DNA of 38,021 nucleotides. It comes from a virus. The position numbers and the translations under genes are program-made. The notes beneath the pieces were generated by a model, which searched no databases, had not been told where the DNA came from, and saw nothing but the letters and a program-made list of their open reading frames with translations. This document shows, piece after piece, positions 1 through 5,841 of this stretch; positions within the stretch are counted from its first letter, which is position 1; every line of letters starts with the position of its first letter. The stretch lies in IMG/VR virus record IMGVR_UViG_3300042465_005260, positions 1 to 38,021 of that record; one strand, given 5' to 3'.

Positions 1-127
1 CCTGCGCGGGCTTGGGCTTGGGCTTAGGCTTGGGTACGGCTGGCGCAGGCATCGGCATACGGGTTATTGGCTTACGGATGCCGGTGCGTTCGTCGCCAAA
101 ACCACCAAGAAAGTTGCCTTTAAGGCT
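1..127. repeat. terminal direct repeat, copy 1 (circular junction)
   Basis: These 127 bases are repeated exactly at 37895-38021. A perfect end-to-end repeat of exactly 127 bases is what a de Bruijn assembler run at k=127 leaves on a circular contig. It lies inside one open reading frame that continues across the junction, so it most likely marks circularity of the assembly (circularly permuted or circular DNA) rather than a T7-like terminal repeat, which is usually longer. Confidence 0.93.
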
Positions 128-247
128 GCGGGTTACGCTAGGGCCGTCAAGCATTTTAGAGACGCTAGCAGGCAAATCAATCTTGTAGTTGGCGGTGTTG
201 GGGAACTGACCGCGGTCTGATTTATATGCGACGCTACGTTTAGCCAT
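1..247 (-). CDS. hypothetical basic protein between terminase and portal genes (5' part; continues at 37894)
   Basis: The reading frame starts at the ATG at 247 and is open to base 1. On the circle it continues from 37894 to a stop at 37617, giving a protein of 174 residues. An AGTAGG stretch just before the ATG may serve as ribosome binding site. The N-terminal part begins MAKRSVAYKSDRGQFPNTAN and leads into a lysine-proline repeat (PKPKPKPK) encoded by the near-tandem sequence at about 5-40. The C-terminal half is rich in Ser, Thr, Ala and basic residues and looks disordered. It follows a run of small basic genes and directly precedes the portal gene, so a virion or packaging role is possible. 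I do not recognise a named family. Confidence 0.75.
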   Translation of the reverse strand, partial: MAKRSVAYKSDRGQFPNTANYKIDLPASVSKMLDGPSVTRSLKGNFLGGFGDERTGIRKPITRMPMPAPAVPKPKPKPKPAQ

Positions 248-248
248 C

Positions 249-389
249 CTACTTGCCCTTTTTGCCCTGCGCCTTGCGCTTCATCGCGTAGGCGATGGCC
301 ACAGACTGCTTCTGCGGCTTGCCTGCGGCCATTTCTGTCTTGATGTTCTTGCGGAAGGCGCCCTTGGAGGCTGATTTCACGAGCGGCAT
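249..389 (-). CDS. small basic phage protein, 46 aa
   Basis: The product begins MPLVKSASKGAFRKNIKTEM and ends in a lysine-rich tail. This short, strongly basic pattern (K-S-x-S-K..., N-I-x-x-E, G-K-P-x-K-Q-x-V-A-I-A) recurs in many tailed-phage genomes next to terminase and portal genes; its function is unknown. The frame is open further upstream to 488, but the ATG at 389 is preferred because the upstream gene stops at 391-393 immediately before it, as expected for coupled translation, and because the family normally starts with MPLV or MPLI. Its basic composition could allow DNA binding, but nothing shows this directly. Confidence 0.75.
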   Translation of the reverse strand: MPLVKSASKGAFRKNIKTEMAAGKPQKQSVAIAYAMKRKAQGKKGK

Positions 390-390
390 G

Positions 391-540
391 TCACTTTTTC
401 CGTGTTTTAGCCGATTTGCGGAAGTTGGCGGCGGTCGGAGCGCCTTTGGTGCCGGCTTTCCGCATCTTTTCGCCCGATCCGGCGGCAATACGGGCGCGTT
501 TGGCGTTGATATTGTCGTACAGACCGGGTTTTTTGGCCAT
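391..540 (-). CDS. small basic phage protein, 49 aa
   Basis: The product starts MAKKPGLYDNINAKRARIAA and continues with GSGEKMRKAGTKGAPTA, a pattern I recognise from many phage genomes as a short conserved protein of unknown function. An upstream in-frame ATG at 579 would add 13 residues unlike the family, so the ATG at 540 is chosen; a GGGGGT stretch upstream may act as a weak ribosome binding site. The start lies just after the stop of the 136-residue gene at 542. It belongs to the late leftward operon between terL and portal. The family association is firm; the role in the virion or in assembly is unknown. Confidence 0.8.
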   Translation of the reverse strand: MAKKPGLYDNINAKRARIAAGSGEKMRKAGTKGAPTAANFRKSAKTRKK

Positions 541-541
541 T

Positions 542-952
542 TTACTTAACCCCCATAAACTGGCGTAACTTCTTAACATATTCTATCTGCTCAGGGGTAG
601 CTTTTCCGGCTGATGGGTCGCCAGACAAAATTCGAGCCGCTAGTGTAGACCGTATATCGACGGGATTTGTAGAATATGAACCAAACACTTGTTCTTGTTC
701 AGGCGTAAGCGTAAAAGTTGGCGCGTCAAAATTTCGACGCATGTGTACCCGCGCGGCTTCGTTTACCATAACCGCTTGTTTTTCACTTTCGGATAGCGTG
801 CTGTAAGGGTTCAATATTATTTTGTCGTCTTCAGCAGCCATCCCAGCAACATGTGGGTTTTTACGAAAATATTCGTCTTCGCCAGGGTACAAAAACGACC
901 TGGTTCCTATTCCGTAAACACCTGTTGGCCAACCTTTTTCGCGCCCTGGCAT
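542..952 (-). CDS. conserved phage protein of unknown function, 136 aa
   Basis: This 136-residue soluble protein has no membrane segment. It contains a central acidic-aromatic part (GEDEYFRKNP, AAEDDKIILNPYS) and an alpha-helical C-terminal part ending EQIEYVKKLRQFMGVK. Proteins with a 'variant of HVAGMA...DDKIILNPYS' pattern occur in phage late regions, but I cannot name a function. The ATG at 952 directly follows the stop of the upstream gene (TGA at 954-956) and has a GGAAG motif eight bases upstream, which supports the start. It is cotranscribed leftward with terL. A structural or assembly role is inference from position only. Confidence 0.75.
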   Translation of the reverse strand: MPGREKGWPTGVYGIGTRSFLYPGEDEYFRKNPHVAGMAAEDDKIILNPYSTLSESEKQAVMVNEAARVHMRRNFDAPTFTLTPEQEQVFGSYSTNPVDIRSTLAARILSGDPSAGKATPEQIEYVKKLRQFMGVK

Positions 953-953
953 G

Positions 954-1211
954 TCAACACTTCCAGCGTTTCATGGAGGCTTTCGCCCGTTCCGCGTTCT
1001 TCGACTTGGCCACTACGCCGCCCATTCGGGCGCAGAAACTGGCCTTCCGGCCCTTGTCCGCAGCCGTCTTGGGCGAAGGCGCGGGCGGCTTCAGCTTGCT
1101 GCCCGTCGCCTTGTTGTACTTGGCGCGCCCCTTGGCCGTCAGCCCGGCACCCTTGCTGACGGGCAGCTTCTCACCGCGTCCTACCGACAAAGATACGCCT
1201 TTGCGCGCCAT
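954..1211 (-). CDS. DUF6321-like small basic protein, 85 aa
   Basis: The sequence carries KGVSLSVGRGEKLPVSKGAG, LTAKGRAKYNKATGSKLK and the C-terminal block ASFCARMGGVV...AKASMKRWKC. This three-block layout (GLTxKGRxKY, SFCARM, SLxRWxC) is typical of a small phage family I recall as DUF6321, whose function is unknown. The ATG at 1211 overlaps the terL stop codon (TGATG arrangement), so translation is probably coupled to terL. An in-frame ATG at 1226 would add five residues and cannot be excluded. The two conserved cysteines near the C terminus are present. Its constant position next to terminase hints at a packaging or capsid role, which is unproven. Confidence 0.8.
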   Translation of the reverse strand: MARKGVSLSVGRGEKLPVSKGAGLTAKGRAKYNKATGSKLKPPAPSPKTAADKGRKASFCARMGGVVAKSKNAERAKASMKRWKC

Positions 1212-2737
1212 CAGGAACCTAGCCAAGAGGTTGAAACACTTGATTGACCATAAGCCTTGCGCGGCGTTCTGTCAACGCGCTCGCCTCTGGAGGCCACGGG
1301 GAACGCGAACGTAACGGCTATCGCGTCCGCGGCGTCGGGGCTTGCGAGCCCACGGGCTTTCATCTCCTTCTTGCCTTCGAGGAAGATCGTGCCCTTGCTG
1401 TCCGGCTTCATCAGCGGCGAGATCAGGTCCGTCTTCAGCACCCGGTCGGGTGGGATCGACGCGGTCTTCAGCCATTCGCGCATGGCTCCCCACATCTCGG
1501 CCCGCTTGTTGCCGTACATGACCGGCTTGCTGCTCTTGGACCCAAAGTTCACCCCCTTGACCTTGTACCGCTGCTCCTTGAGCCGGTCCACGACCCCTGC
1601 GCCCAGCCCGCCCTCGTCGATCACCACCATCGTCGGCTGGAACTCCTCCATCGCCTCGATGACGCGGCCAACTACTTCCATGGTGTCGTCACCGCGGTAG
1701 CGCTTGATTGCCACGATGTCCCGGCCTTGCCGTACCGCGATAACTGTAGCGTCGGCACCGAAGCGTGCCGGGTCCACGCCGAGGACCACTGGAGCCGAGG
1801 CGTCCTTATAGCGGGGTCGTCCCATGGCGTCGTCGACGAGATGGATCGGGATGAACTGGTCATCTCCAGCCGAGGGAAACTCACCGTAGACCTCAACATG
1901 CGCCTGAACGCTGTCAGGCCCGTATTCGAGGATGATCTGCTCATAGACCGCCTTGTCCGTCCCTTCGACCGTGCGGGCGTCCACGGTCTTGTTGCGCCAG
2001 AAGTCCCGCTTGGCGTTGAACGCCTCGTAGAAGTAGCCCGTATTGCGGCGGGGGTTGGAGAACGCCATCCAGAAGCGGTTGGGCGTGTTCTCGGTGAAGA
2101 AGCCCGCAGCCACCTGCCAGATAGAATCCGGCACGCCCGAACTCTCGTCGAAAATCAGCAGCACGCCGTCGAAGTTGTGCACGCCCGCGTAGGCGTCCGG
2201 GTTCTCCTCCGACCACAATCGCCCCTCGACGCCCCAGTAGCGCGTGCCCTTCTTCAGGTCGCGCTCGACCAGCTCGGCCAGCCACTTGGCGGGCATGACG
2301 CGGGTAGCCGAGACCTCGAACCAATGGCTGTTCAATGCAAGCGCCAGCCACTTGGTAATTTCGGCCCAGGTGATCGACCGAAGCTGCGTCTCGGAGTTGG
2401 CCGACACGATGGTGCTGGACCCGATCCGAGTTGTCAGCATCCAGATCACCAGCCATGAGACGACGGCCGACTTGCCGATGCCGCGGCCAGAGCTGACCGC
2501 CATGCGGAACACGTCGAAGTCCACCTTGCCGTTGTTCTGCTTGATGTGCTCGGCCAGATCGCGCAGCACCTCGCGCTGCCACTTGCGCGGGCCAGAGAAG
2601 TGCTCCAGCGGCGTGCCGGGTTGCCCCCAGGGAAACAGCCACATCACGAACTTGAGCGGGTCGTCCTTGAGCGACGGTGCCCACAGGGACGCCATCAGGC
2701 TCTGCTCGTCTTCAGCACTGTAGCGAGTGGTCTGCAT
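1211..2737 (-). CDS. terL: terminase large subunit
   Basis: A 508-residue packaging motor that would couple ATP hydrolysis to DNA translocation into the procapsid and cut concatemers. The N-terminal ATPase shows a Walker A loop SGRGIGKS at residues 83-90 and a Walker B strand VLLIFDE at 192-198. The C-terminal RNase H-like nuclease domain shows acidic residues D322 (LGVDPARFGADA), D374-E375 (VVIDEGGLGAG) and D468/D471 (SPDAADA). Length is normal for the family. The ATG at 2737 overlaps the stop of the upstream gene (TAATG), and the stop overlaps the next ATG, so the gene sits in a tightly coupled string. TerS lies two genes upstream rather than directly adjacent. Confidence 0.97.
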   Translation of the reverse strand: MQTTRYSAEDEQSLMASLWAPSLKDDPLKFVMWLFPWGQPGTPLEHFSGPRKWQREVLRDLAEHIKQNNGKVDFDVFRMAVSSGRGIGKSAVVSWLVIWMLTTRIGSSTIVSANSETQLRSITWAEITKWLALALNSHWFEVSATRVMPAKWLAELVERDLKKGTRYWGVEGRLWSEENPDAYAGVHNFDGVLLIFDESSGVPDSIWQVAAGFFTENTPNRFWMAFSNPRRNTGYFYEAFNAKRDFWRNKTVDARTVEGTDKAVYEQIILEYGPDSVQAHVEVYGEFPSAGDDQFIPIHLVDDAMGRPRYKDASAPVVLGVDPARFGADATVIAVRQGRDIVAIKRYRGDDTMEVVGRVIEAMEEFQPTMVVIDEGGLGAGVVDRLKEQRYKVKGVNFGSKSSKPVMYGNKRAEMWGAMREWLKTASIPPDRVLKTDLISPLMKPDSKGTIFLEGKKEMKARGLASPDAADAIAVTFAFPVASRGERVDRTPRKAYGQSSVSTSWLGS

Positions 2738-3141
2738 TATTTGCGGCGGCTCATAAAGCCTGTAAACGCCGACATTGCATTGCGCGTGTTTGCGTTGCCG
2801 CCAGAAAAAACGCCGGACAACAGGTCAGCAAACGCATTTCCTTGCTGCGATGGCGCAGGTTCCTCGGGCGGCGACATGAACTGGTAGAACATCTTGCCCC
2901 GGCTGCCCAGCATGGACGGGCCCATTATGCGCAGCAGTTGTTCTATAGACTGCGCGCGGTCACCAAGGTCTTCGCGAAATTCTGGTCTCAAGGTCCAGCC
3001 GGAATAGTCAGAGAACATTGGCCGCGCGCGGCGTTGGTTTTGGCCAAAATCAAACCTTTGGCCTGCCGTGCCGGGGGCGCGCCCAAACAATCCCGTAACA
3101 AGATGTTTCTGCGCCGAAATGTCAGGTGATTTCGGAAACAT
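2737..3141 (-). CDS. hypothetical protein between terS and terL, 134 aa
   Basis: The product is 134 residues, mostly polar with Gly/Phe-rich patches, and ends in basic residues (GFMSRRK). Its N-terminal half carries PGTAGQRFDFGQNQRRARPM, and the middle is helical (GDRAQSIEQLLRIMGPSMLG). I do not recognise the family. A clear ribosome binding site, GGAGGT, lies six bases before the ATG at 3141, which fixes this start even though it overlaps the 3' end of terS by 20 bases. Being wedged between the two terminase genes suggests a packaging accessory or head protein, but this is only positional inference. Confidence 0.75.
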   Translation of the reverse strand: MFPKSPDISAQKHLVTGLFGRAPGTAGQRFDFGQNQRRARPMFSDYSGWTLRPEFREDLGDRAQSIEQLLRIMGPSMLGSRGKMFYQFMSPPEEPAPSQQGNAFADLLSGVFSGGNANTRNAMSAFTGFMSRRK

Positions 3142-3544
3142 GCGTTACCTCCGTTGCAACAAGGTCAATTACGCGCCGCTGCGCCTCTTCCAACGCCGCC
3201 GTGATGCTGATCTTCTGCTCGATGCTGACCTCGACCGCCTGCTTGGCCACCCACCCATGGGCGTAGCGCAGCATCTCGGTTGCCGCCTTGGCGTCCCCCG
3301 CCTCGGCAGCGGCGTACAGGGTGGTGGCCATGGCGCGCTCGCCCTCGGCGCGGCCTTTCTGTTCGGCGTACTCCGCGATGGGGTCCATCTGGCAGAGCTT
3401 GCGATACTCGGTCGGCGTCATGCCAGCGGCGAGTGCCAGGCTGTCGCCCTTGAGCCCCAGCTTGGCAGCCGCGTAGATCGCCTCCAGACGCGCCTCAGTG
3501 GCGGTCAGCGGACGCGGGTCATAGGGCAGCGACTGGAAGGTCAT
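3122..3544 (-). CDS. terS: terminase small subunit
   Basis: A 140-residue protein upstream of terL with an N-terminal helix-turn-helix-like region (TATEARLEAIYAAAKLGLKG followed by DSLALAAGMTPTEYRKLCQM, residues about 14-53) and a helical, Ala-rich oligomerisation-type middle. This is the usual plan of phage small terminase subunits, which recognise the packaging site and present DNA to TerL. The frame is open to 3757, but the upstream part is proline/basic junk overlapping a C-tract; the ATG at 3544 gives the normal family length. No Shine-Dalgarno motif precedes this ATG and a possible -10 box lies only six bases upstream, so the message may be leaderless. The repeat-rich region just upstream is a natural candidate for its binding site. 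Confidence 0.85.
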   Translation of the reverse strand: MTFQSLPYDPRPLTATEARLEAIYAAAKLGLKGDSLALAAGMTPTEYRKLCQMDPIAEYAEQKGRAEGERAMATTLYAAAEAGDAKAATEMLRYAHGWVAKQAVEVSIEQKISITAALEEAQRRVIDLVATEVTHVSEIT

Positions 3545-3550
3545 GACGTT

Positions 3551-3579
3551 AAGATAGCGCGGGTTGGCTGTTTGAGCAA
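3551..3579 (-). promoter_or_regulatory. possible late promoter for terS operon
   Basis: Read on the minus strand, TTGCTC (3574-3579) and TATCTT (3551-3556) are separated by 17 bases, matching a sigma70-like promoter at 3/6 and 4/6 positions. A second TTGACG at 3581-3586 has no -10 at proper distance. The predicted transcript start would fall at or next to the terS ATG. Evidence is motif only. Confidence 0.35.
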
Positions 3580-3669
3580 GCGTCAAGTATTTTGTTGTGA
3601 GCGTGGAGAAAAAATAAAAAGTTTTTGCGGTCCTTGGCCACGGCAACAGCAGCCGCGCTCGGCCCTGCA

Positions 3670-3687
3670 CCCCCCCCCCCTCCCCCC
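3670..3687. repeat. poly-C tract C11-T-C6
   Basis: Eleven C residues (3670-3680), one T, and six C residues (3682-3687). The opposite strand is a G-rich tract that might form a quadruplex or stall polymerase. Homopolymer length may be misassembled. Confidence 0.8.
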
Positions 3688-3724
3688 TGAGCACTCGCAG
3701 CAAAATGCTGCACTGCACCAATCT

Positions 3725-3770
3725 GCTAGCATGGTAGCAGGCTAGCCTAGCTAGCATGCTAACATGTTAG
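3725..3770. repeat. nested CTAG-containing palindromes
   Basis: Within 46 bases lie GCTAGCATG twice as a direct repeat (3725-3733, 3750-3758) and the perfect palindromes AGGCTAGCCT (3739-3748), AGCATGCT (3753-3760) and CTAACATGTTAG (3759-3770). CTAG, generally rare in bacterial DNA, occurs four times. This density suggests a protein-binding or cruciform site. Confidence 0.8.
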
Positions 3771-3828
3771 TTGCTGGCATCGATGCCTGGCGGCCGATTG
3801 CCGTGGACCTTTTGCCCTAGCGTAACTT

Positions 3829-4140
3829 ATGGGCAATATGGGCAATGGCACTAGGCATAGGTGACGTTGAGTAACTTATGGGCAATATGGGCAATCGTAC
3901 CTGGCAGGGGCTCGAGGCAGGGGCTCGAGGCAGGGGCTCGAGGCGCCGGTGGCGCGGCGATGGGCATTATGGGCAATATGGGCAATGGACTTTTGCATCG
4001 TACTCCTGAATCGCTGCACTGCAACATAAAGACTTCCTTATGTAGTACAATTGAAAATCCATATGTTCAGAAGTAAAGTAAACCCATATTGCCCATAAGC
4101 CGATGGCATAAGGCTTTTGGGCCCGCTCTCCAATGCCCAT
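3829..4140. repeat. iteron-like array of ATGGGCAAT units
   Basis: The 9-mer ATGGGCAAT occurs head-to-tail in pairs at 3829-3846, 3878-3895 and 3969-3986; the last pair is preceded by ATGGGCATT (3960-3968). Inverted copies lie at 4088-4096 (ATTGCCCAT) and 4132-4140 (AATGCCCAT). The first two pairs are part of a longer identical 24-base repeat (3823-3846, 3872-3895). Each pair, and the inverted copy at 4090-4098, begins with TTATGGGCA, which resembles the TTATNNNCA frame of a DnaA box. The array sits between the tandem genes 4247-5023 and terS. Confidence 0.88.
3905..3943. repeat. three perfect 13-bp tandem repeats
   Basis: The unit CAGGGGCTCGAGG occurs three times without gaps (3905-3917, 3918-3930, 3931-3943). 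Each contains the palindrome CTCGAG. The block lies between iteron pairs two and three. Confidence 0.95.
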
Positions 4141-4176
4141 GTCGTCACCCCACAAGCACCCCAACTAATGCCTAAT

Positions 4177-4205
4177 AAAAAACGGCGGCCGTTTGGCCGC
4201 CGTTT
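4177..4205 (-). terminator. Rho-independent terminator for the gene at 4247-5023
   Basis: A perfect 11-bp stem AAACGGCGGCC / GGCCGCCGTTT (4180-4190 with 4195-4205) encloses a 4-base loop. On the minus strand it is followed by a run of six T. It lies 42 bases beyond the stop at 4247 and isolates that gene from the repeat region and terS. Confidence 0.85.
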
Positions 4206-4246
4206 GCTTACTACGGCATATGCCGTAGCACAGCCATTTTCCCTCG

Positions 4247-5023
4247 TCAAGCGGCCGCGGCGAACCGCGCCTTTGTCGTACCATGCGCGGCGATCACGAT
4301 TGAAACGCGCGCGCGCGCCGACGTTCCACCGCAAGCGCGGCAATCGCTGCATGTGGTGCGCTTGCCAGCTTCCTCACTGGCAGGGCAAGCAATCTCACCT
4401 GCCATGATCGGCGCCGTCACGGCCGCGCGCACACGGAAAGTCCGCCAACCGCTCGAACGGGCCTCAACCGCCTGAGCTTCACTATCTACCGACGCCATAC
4501 ACAGCGCCGCAAACTGCGGGAACTCCCGCCACTGGTGAGTGTATCCGTTACGAGCGCGTACCAGCTGCGTAGCATGCTGCCAGACACGGAACGGCGCGGC
4601 GGCTGGATCTCCGTATGAACCAAGGCGGAAGATGCTATCGGCGAAAAGTTCCGGCAACAGCGCCACATCATAATCAGTATGCGGCCGCGCATAACGGCCG
4701 CGCACAAACGCGCCGTAAACACTTTCTACGCTACGGCCGATATTCACATAACAGCTACCATCATTTGTGGGCCTATGCGGGCAATGGCCACAGATTGAGA
4801 AATCATAACCAAGCCTAGCGGCATCAAGCGGCCGCATATCTTGGCGCAGGATGAAAGTTTGCACCATTGCGCCCGTTTTGGCATTGCCGGATTCCGAAAC
4901 AATCCGATTTGCAATGACCACAATCGGCGCGCCGTCGATAAGCGACGGGCCTTGGTACAGAATAACTCCGCAATAAGTATCGCGCTTCAAAGCGCGGATC
5001 ATGTCAGCTGCAGTCTTGATCAT
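4247..5023 (-). CDS. conserved cysteine-rich phage protein (DUF7227-like), 258 aa
   Basis: The protein has the conserved N-terminal run YQGPSLIDGAPIVVIANR, the block FSICGHCPHR...CYVNIG (about residues 75-96), RLGSYGDPAAAPFRVW, GYTHQWR, LCMASVDSEAQA, and the C-terminal cysteine block CPASEEAGKRTTCSDCRACGG. These blocks match a widespread phage and plasmid family that I recall as DUF7227; its function is not known. The two Cys/His clusters suggest metal binding, perhaps zinc or an Fe-S cluster. The last 25 residues past the cysteine block are Ala/Arg-rich and may be variable. A GAGGGG motif eight bases upstream supports the ATG at 5023. It is a single-gene leftward unit, driven from the divergent region at 5083-5107 and ended by the terminator at 4177-4205. 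Confidence 0.88.
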   Translation of the reverse strand: MIKTAADMIRALKRDTYCGVILYQGPSLIDGAPIVVIANRIVSESGNAKTGAMVQTFILRQDMRPLDAARLGYDFSICGHCPHRPTNDGSCYVNIGRSVESVYGAFVRGRYARPHTDYDVALLPELFADSIFRLGSYGDPAAAPFRVWQHATQLVRARNGYTHQWREFPQFAALCMASVDSEAQAVEARSSGWRTFRVRAAVTAPIMAGEIACPASEEAGKRTTCSDCRACGGTSARARVSIVIAAHGTTKARFAAAA

Positions 5024-5082
5024 TTTAGTTTCCCCTCGTTTAGTTTCCGCAATGCGTTGACAATCTCATATCCGCGTTATGG

Positions 5083-5107
5083 CGTCAACAAATATTTGTT
5101 GTTGACA
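5083..5107. promoter_or_regulatory. divergent promoter region with 16-bp palindromic operator
   Basis: The perfect palindrome CAACAAATATTTGTTG (5086-5101) is flanked by outward-facing -35-like boxes: TTGACA on the plus strand (5102-5107) and TTGACG on the minus strand (5083-5088). The leftward box faces the 258-residue gene and the rightward box faces the small early genes. Clear -10 boxes are not visible at ideal spacing (GATTGT leftward at 5060-5065 is weak). The geometry suggests one regulator controlling both directions. Confidence 0.55.
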
Positions 5108-5160
5108 TTGCGTGCATGCTTTGGCAGGATAAGCGCATTAACAGGAAAGGAAACGCCAAC

Positions 5161-5316
5161 ATGAAAGATTTCGTCCTAAACCGCGCGGTTTGGTTTTCAG
5201 CAATCAATACCGATAAGCTCGCCCACGTCGTCGCGCGCGATATGATCAAGCGCCGCAATAACGGCGATGCTGAAGGGTACGAGAACCTTATGCGAATTGT
5301 GCGCCGTTACGAATAG
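5161..5316 (+). CDS. small early protein of unknown function, 51 aa
   Basis: The product starts MKDFVLNRAVWFSAINTDKL and ends with basic and acidic residues (MRIVRRYE). It has no membrane segment or recognised motif. An in-frame upstream ATG at 5116 exists, but the ATG at 5161 has a purine-rich AGGAAAGGAAA ribosome binding site and avoids overlap with the promoter. It is the first gene of the rightward early unit behind the divergent promoter, a usual place for host-takeover proteins; that role is inference. A long GC-rich hairpin follows immediately after the stop. Confidence 0.65.
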   Translation: MKDFVLNRAVWFSAINTDKLAHVVARDMIKRRNNGDAEGYENLMRIVRRYE

Positions 5317-5319
5317 TGC

Positions 5320-5364
5320 GCGGTCTAGCAGGCGGCCGCCATGCGCGGCCGCTCACTAGACCGC
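5320..5364. repeat. GC-rich intergenic hairpin A
   Basis: Outer arms GCGGTCTAG (5320-5328) and CTAGACCGC (5356-5364) pair perfectly, and the two inner GCGGCCGC octamers (5332-5339, 5345-5352) can also pair. No T-run follows on the plus strand. Its plan resembles the hairpin at 5840-5885, including a shared GGC(C)GCTCACTAG-type right arm. Confidence 0.8.
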
Positions 5365-5389
5365 ACCACAAACAAAGGGAGGCACTCTA

Positions 5390-5632
5390 ATGACAAACGA
5401 GGAATATGCGGCGGCATGGGCGGCATTGTTAGCCGCCGGTGACAAGGAATTGCTCCGCCGTGAGTATATCGACCTAATCGGCTATGACCCGTTTGAGGAT
5501 GACCCGGTCATGACGGCCGACGACGTCAAGCAATTGCTGGCCAATTACAAGCGCGACGTCGCCATATACGACCGCGACGATGACGCCGGTTTCACTGGCG
5601 CGCAATCGCTTTCTGATTTTGTGGAGGGATGA
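5390..5632 (+). CDS. small acidic protein of unknown function, 80 aa
   Basis: An 80-residue, strongly acidic, soluble protein (MTNEEYAAAWAALLAAGDKE at the start, then YDPFEDDPVMTADDVKQ and YDRDDDAGF). A good ribosome binding site, AGGGAGG, precedes the ATG. It shows a helical N-terminal half and no recognised domain. Its stop lies three bases before the next gene's preferred ATG, so the two are probably translated together. Small acidic early phage proteins sometimes mimic DNA or bind host enzymes, but nothing here shows that. Confidence 0.7.
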   Translation: MTNEEYAAAWAALLAAGDKELLRREYIDLIGYDPFEDDPVMTADDVKQLLANYKRDVAIYDRDDDAGFTGAQSLSDFVEG

Positions 5633-5634
5633 CA

Positions 5635-5841
5635 ATGGAAAAGTTACTCGATATTCGCACCAGCTCCACCAGCCCGCGCTACTGGTACGCCTATGGCTAT
5701 AAGACGGCCGACGCGGCCGCCGCCGCGATAGACGACATGTACGCGGACGGCGAGATCTCGCCTTGCGACGCCCCGCGCGTCGCGCCCTACACCAGCACAA
5801 CGGGCGCTCGCCGCTATGGCGTGCAACTACTCGAACACTAG
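5635..5841 (+). CDS. small protein of unknown function, 68 aa
   Basis: The product starts MEKLLDIRTSSTSPRYWYAY and contains an Ala-rich helix (TADAAAAAIDDMY) and a C-terminal strand-like end. The ATG at 5635 is preferred over the one at 5629 because GGAGGG (5623-5628) is spaced six bases from it and directly abuts the other. It is coupled to the 80-residue gene upstream. The stop codon forms the base of the following hairpin (5840-5885). I see no known family. Confidence 0.68.
   Translation: MEKLLDIRTSSTSPRYWYAYGYKTADAAAAAIDDMYADGEISPCDAPRVAPYTSTTGARRYGVQLLEH

Larger units (their letters stand above)
3545..4246. other. repeat-rich non-coding region, candidate origin and/or packaging site
   Basis: This 700-bp stretch holds no convincing gene. 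In order it contains: an A/T-rich run (3605-3625), a C11-T-C6 tract (3670-3687), a cluster of CTAG-containing palindromes (3725-3770), an iteron-like array of ATGGGCAAT units (3829-4140) interrupted by three tandem 13-bp units (3905-3943), and a terminator (4177-4205). Short ORFs here are repeat translations. Phage pac/cos sites commonly lie next to terS, and iterons plus an A/T-rich segment are typical of replication origins; both readings fit. Confidence 0.6.

Noticed and set aside
1-127. Interpretation of the end repeat as a T7-like physical terminal repeat
   Set aside because: Its length equals a common assembly k-mer and it lies within one intact reading frame, so an assembly overlap is more likely.
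1244-2458. 404-codon plus-strand ORF opposite terL
   Set aside because: Antisense shadow of a clear terminase gene in GC-rich DNA; no ribosome binding site and no recognisable protein pattern.
3545-3757. N-terminal extension of terS
   Set aside because: The extension translates the poly-C tract and palindromes and exceeds the usual family length; the ATG at 3544 gives a normal TerS.
3861-4164. Short ORFs on both strands across the iteron array
   Set aside because: They are translations of repeats (for example MGNMGN or WAIWAI) and lack ribosome binding sites.
4038-4407. Short ORFs overlapping the terminator and the end of the 258-aa gene
   Set aside because: They cross a clear terminator hairpin and show no protein-like features.
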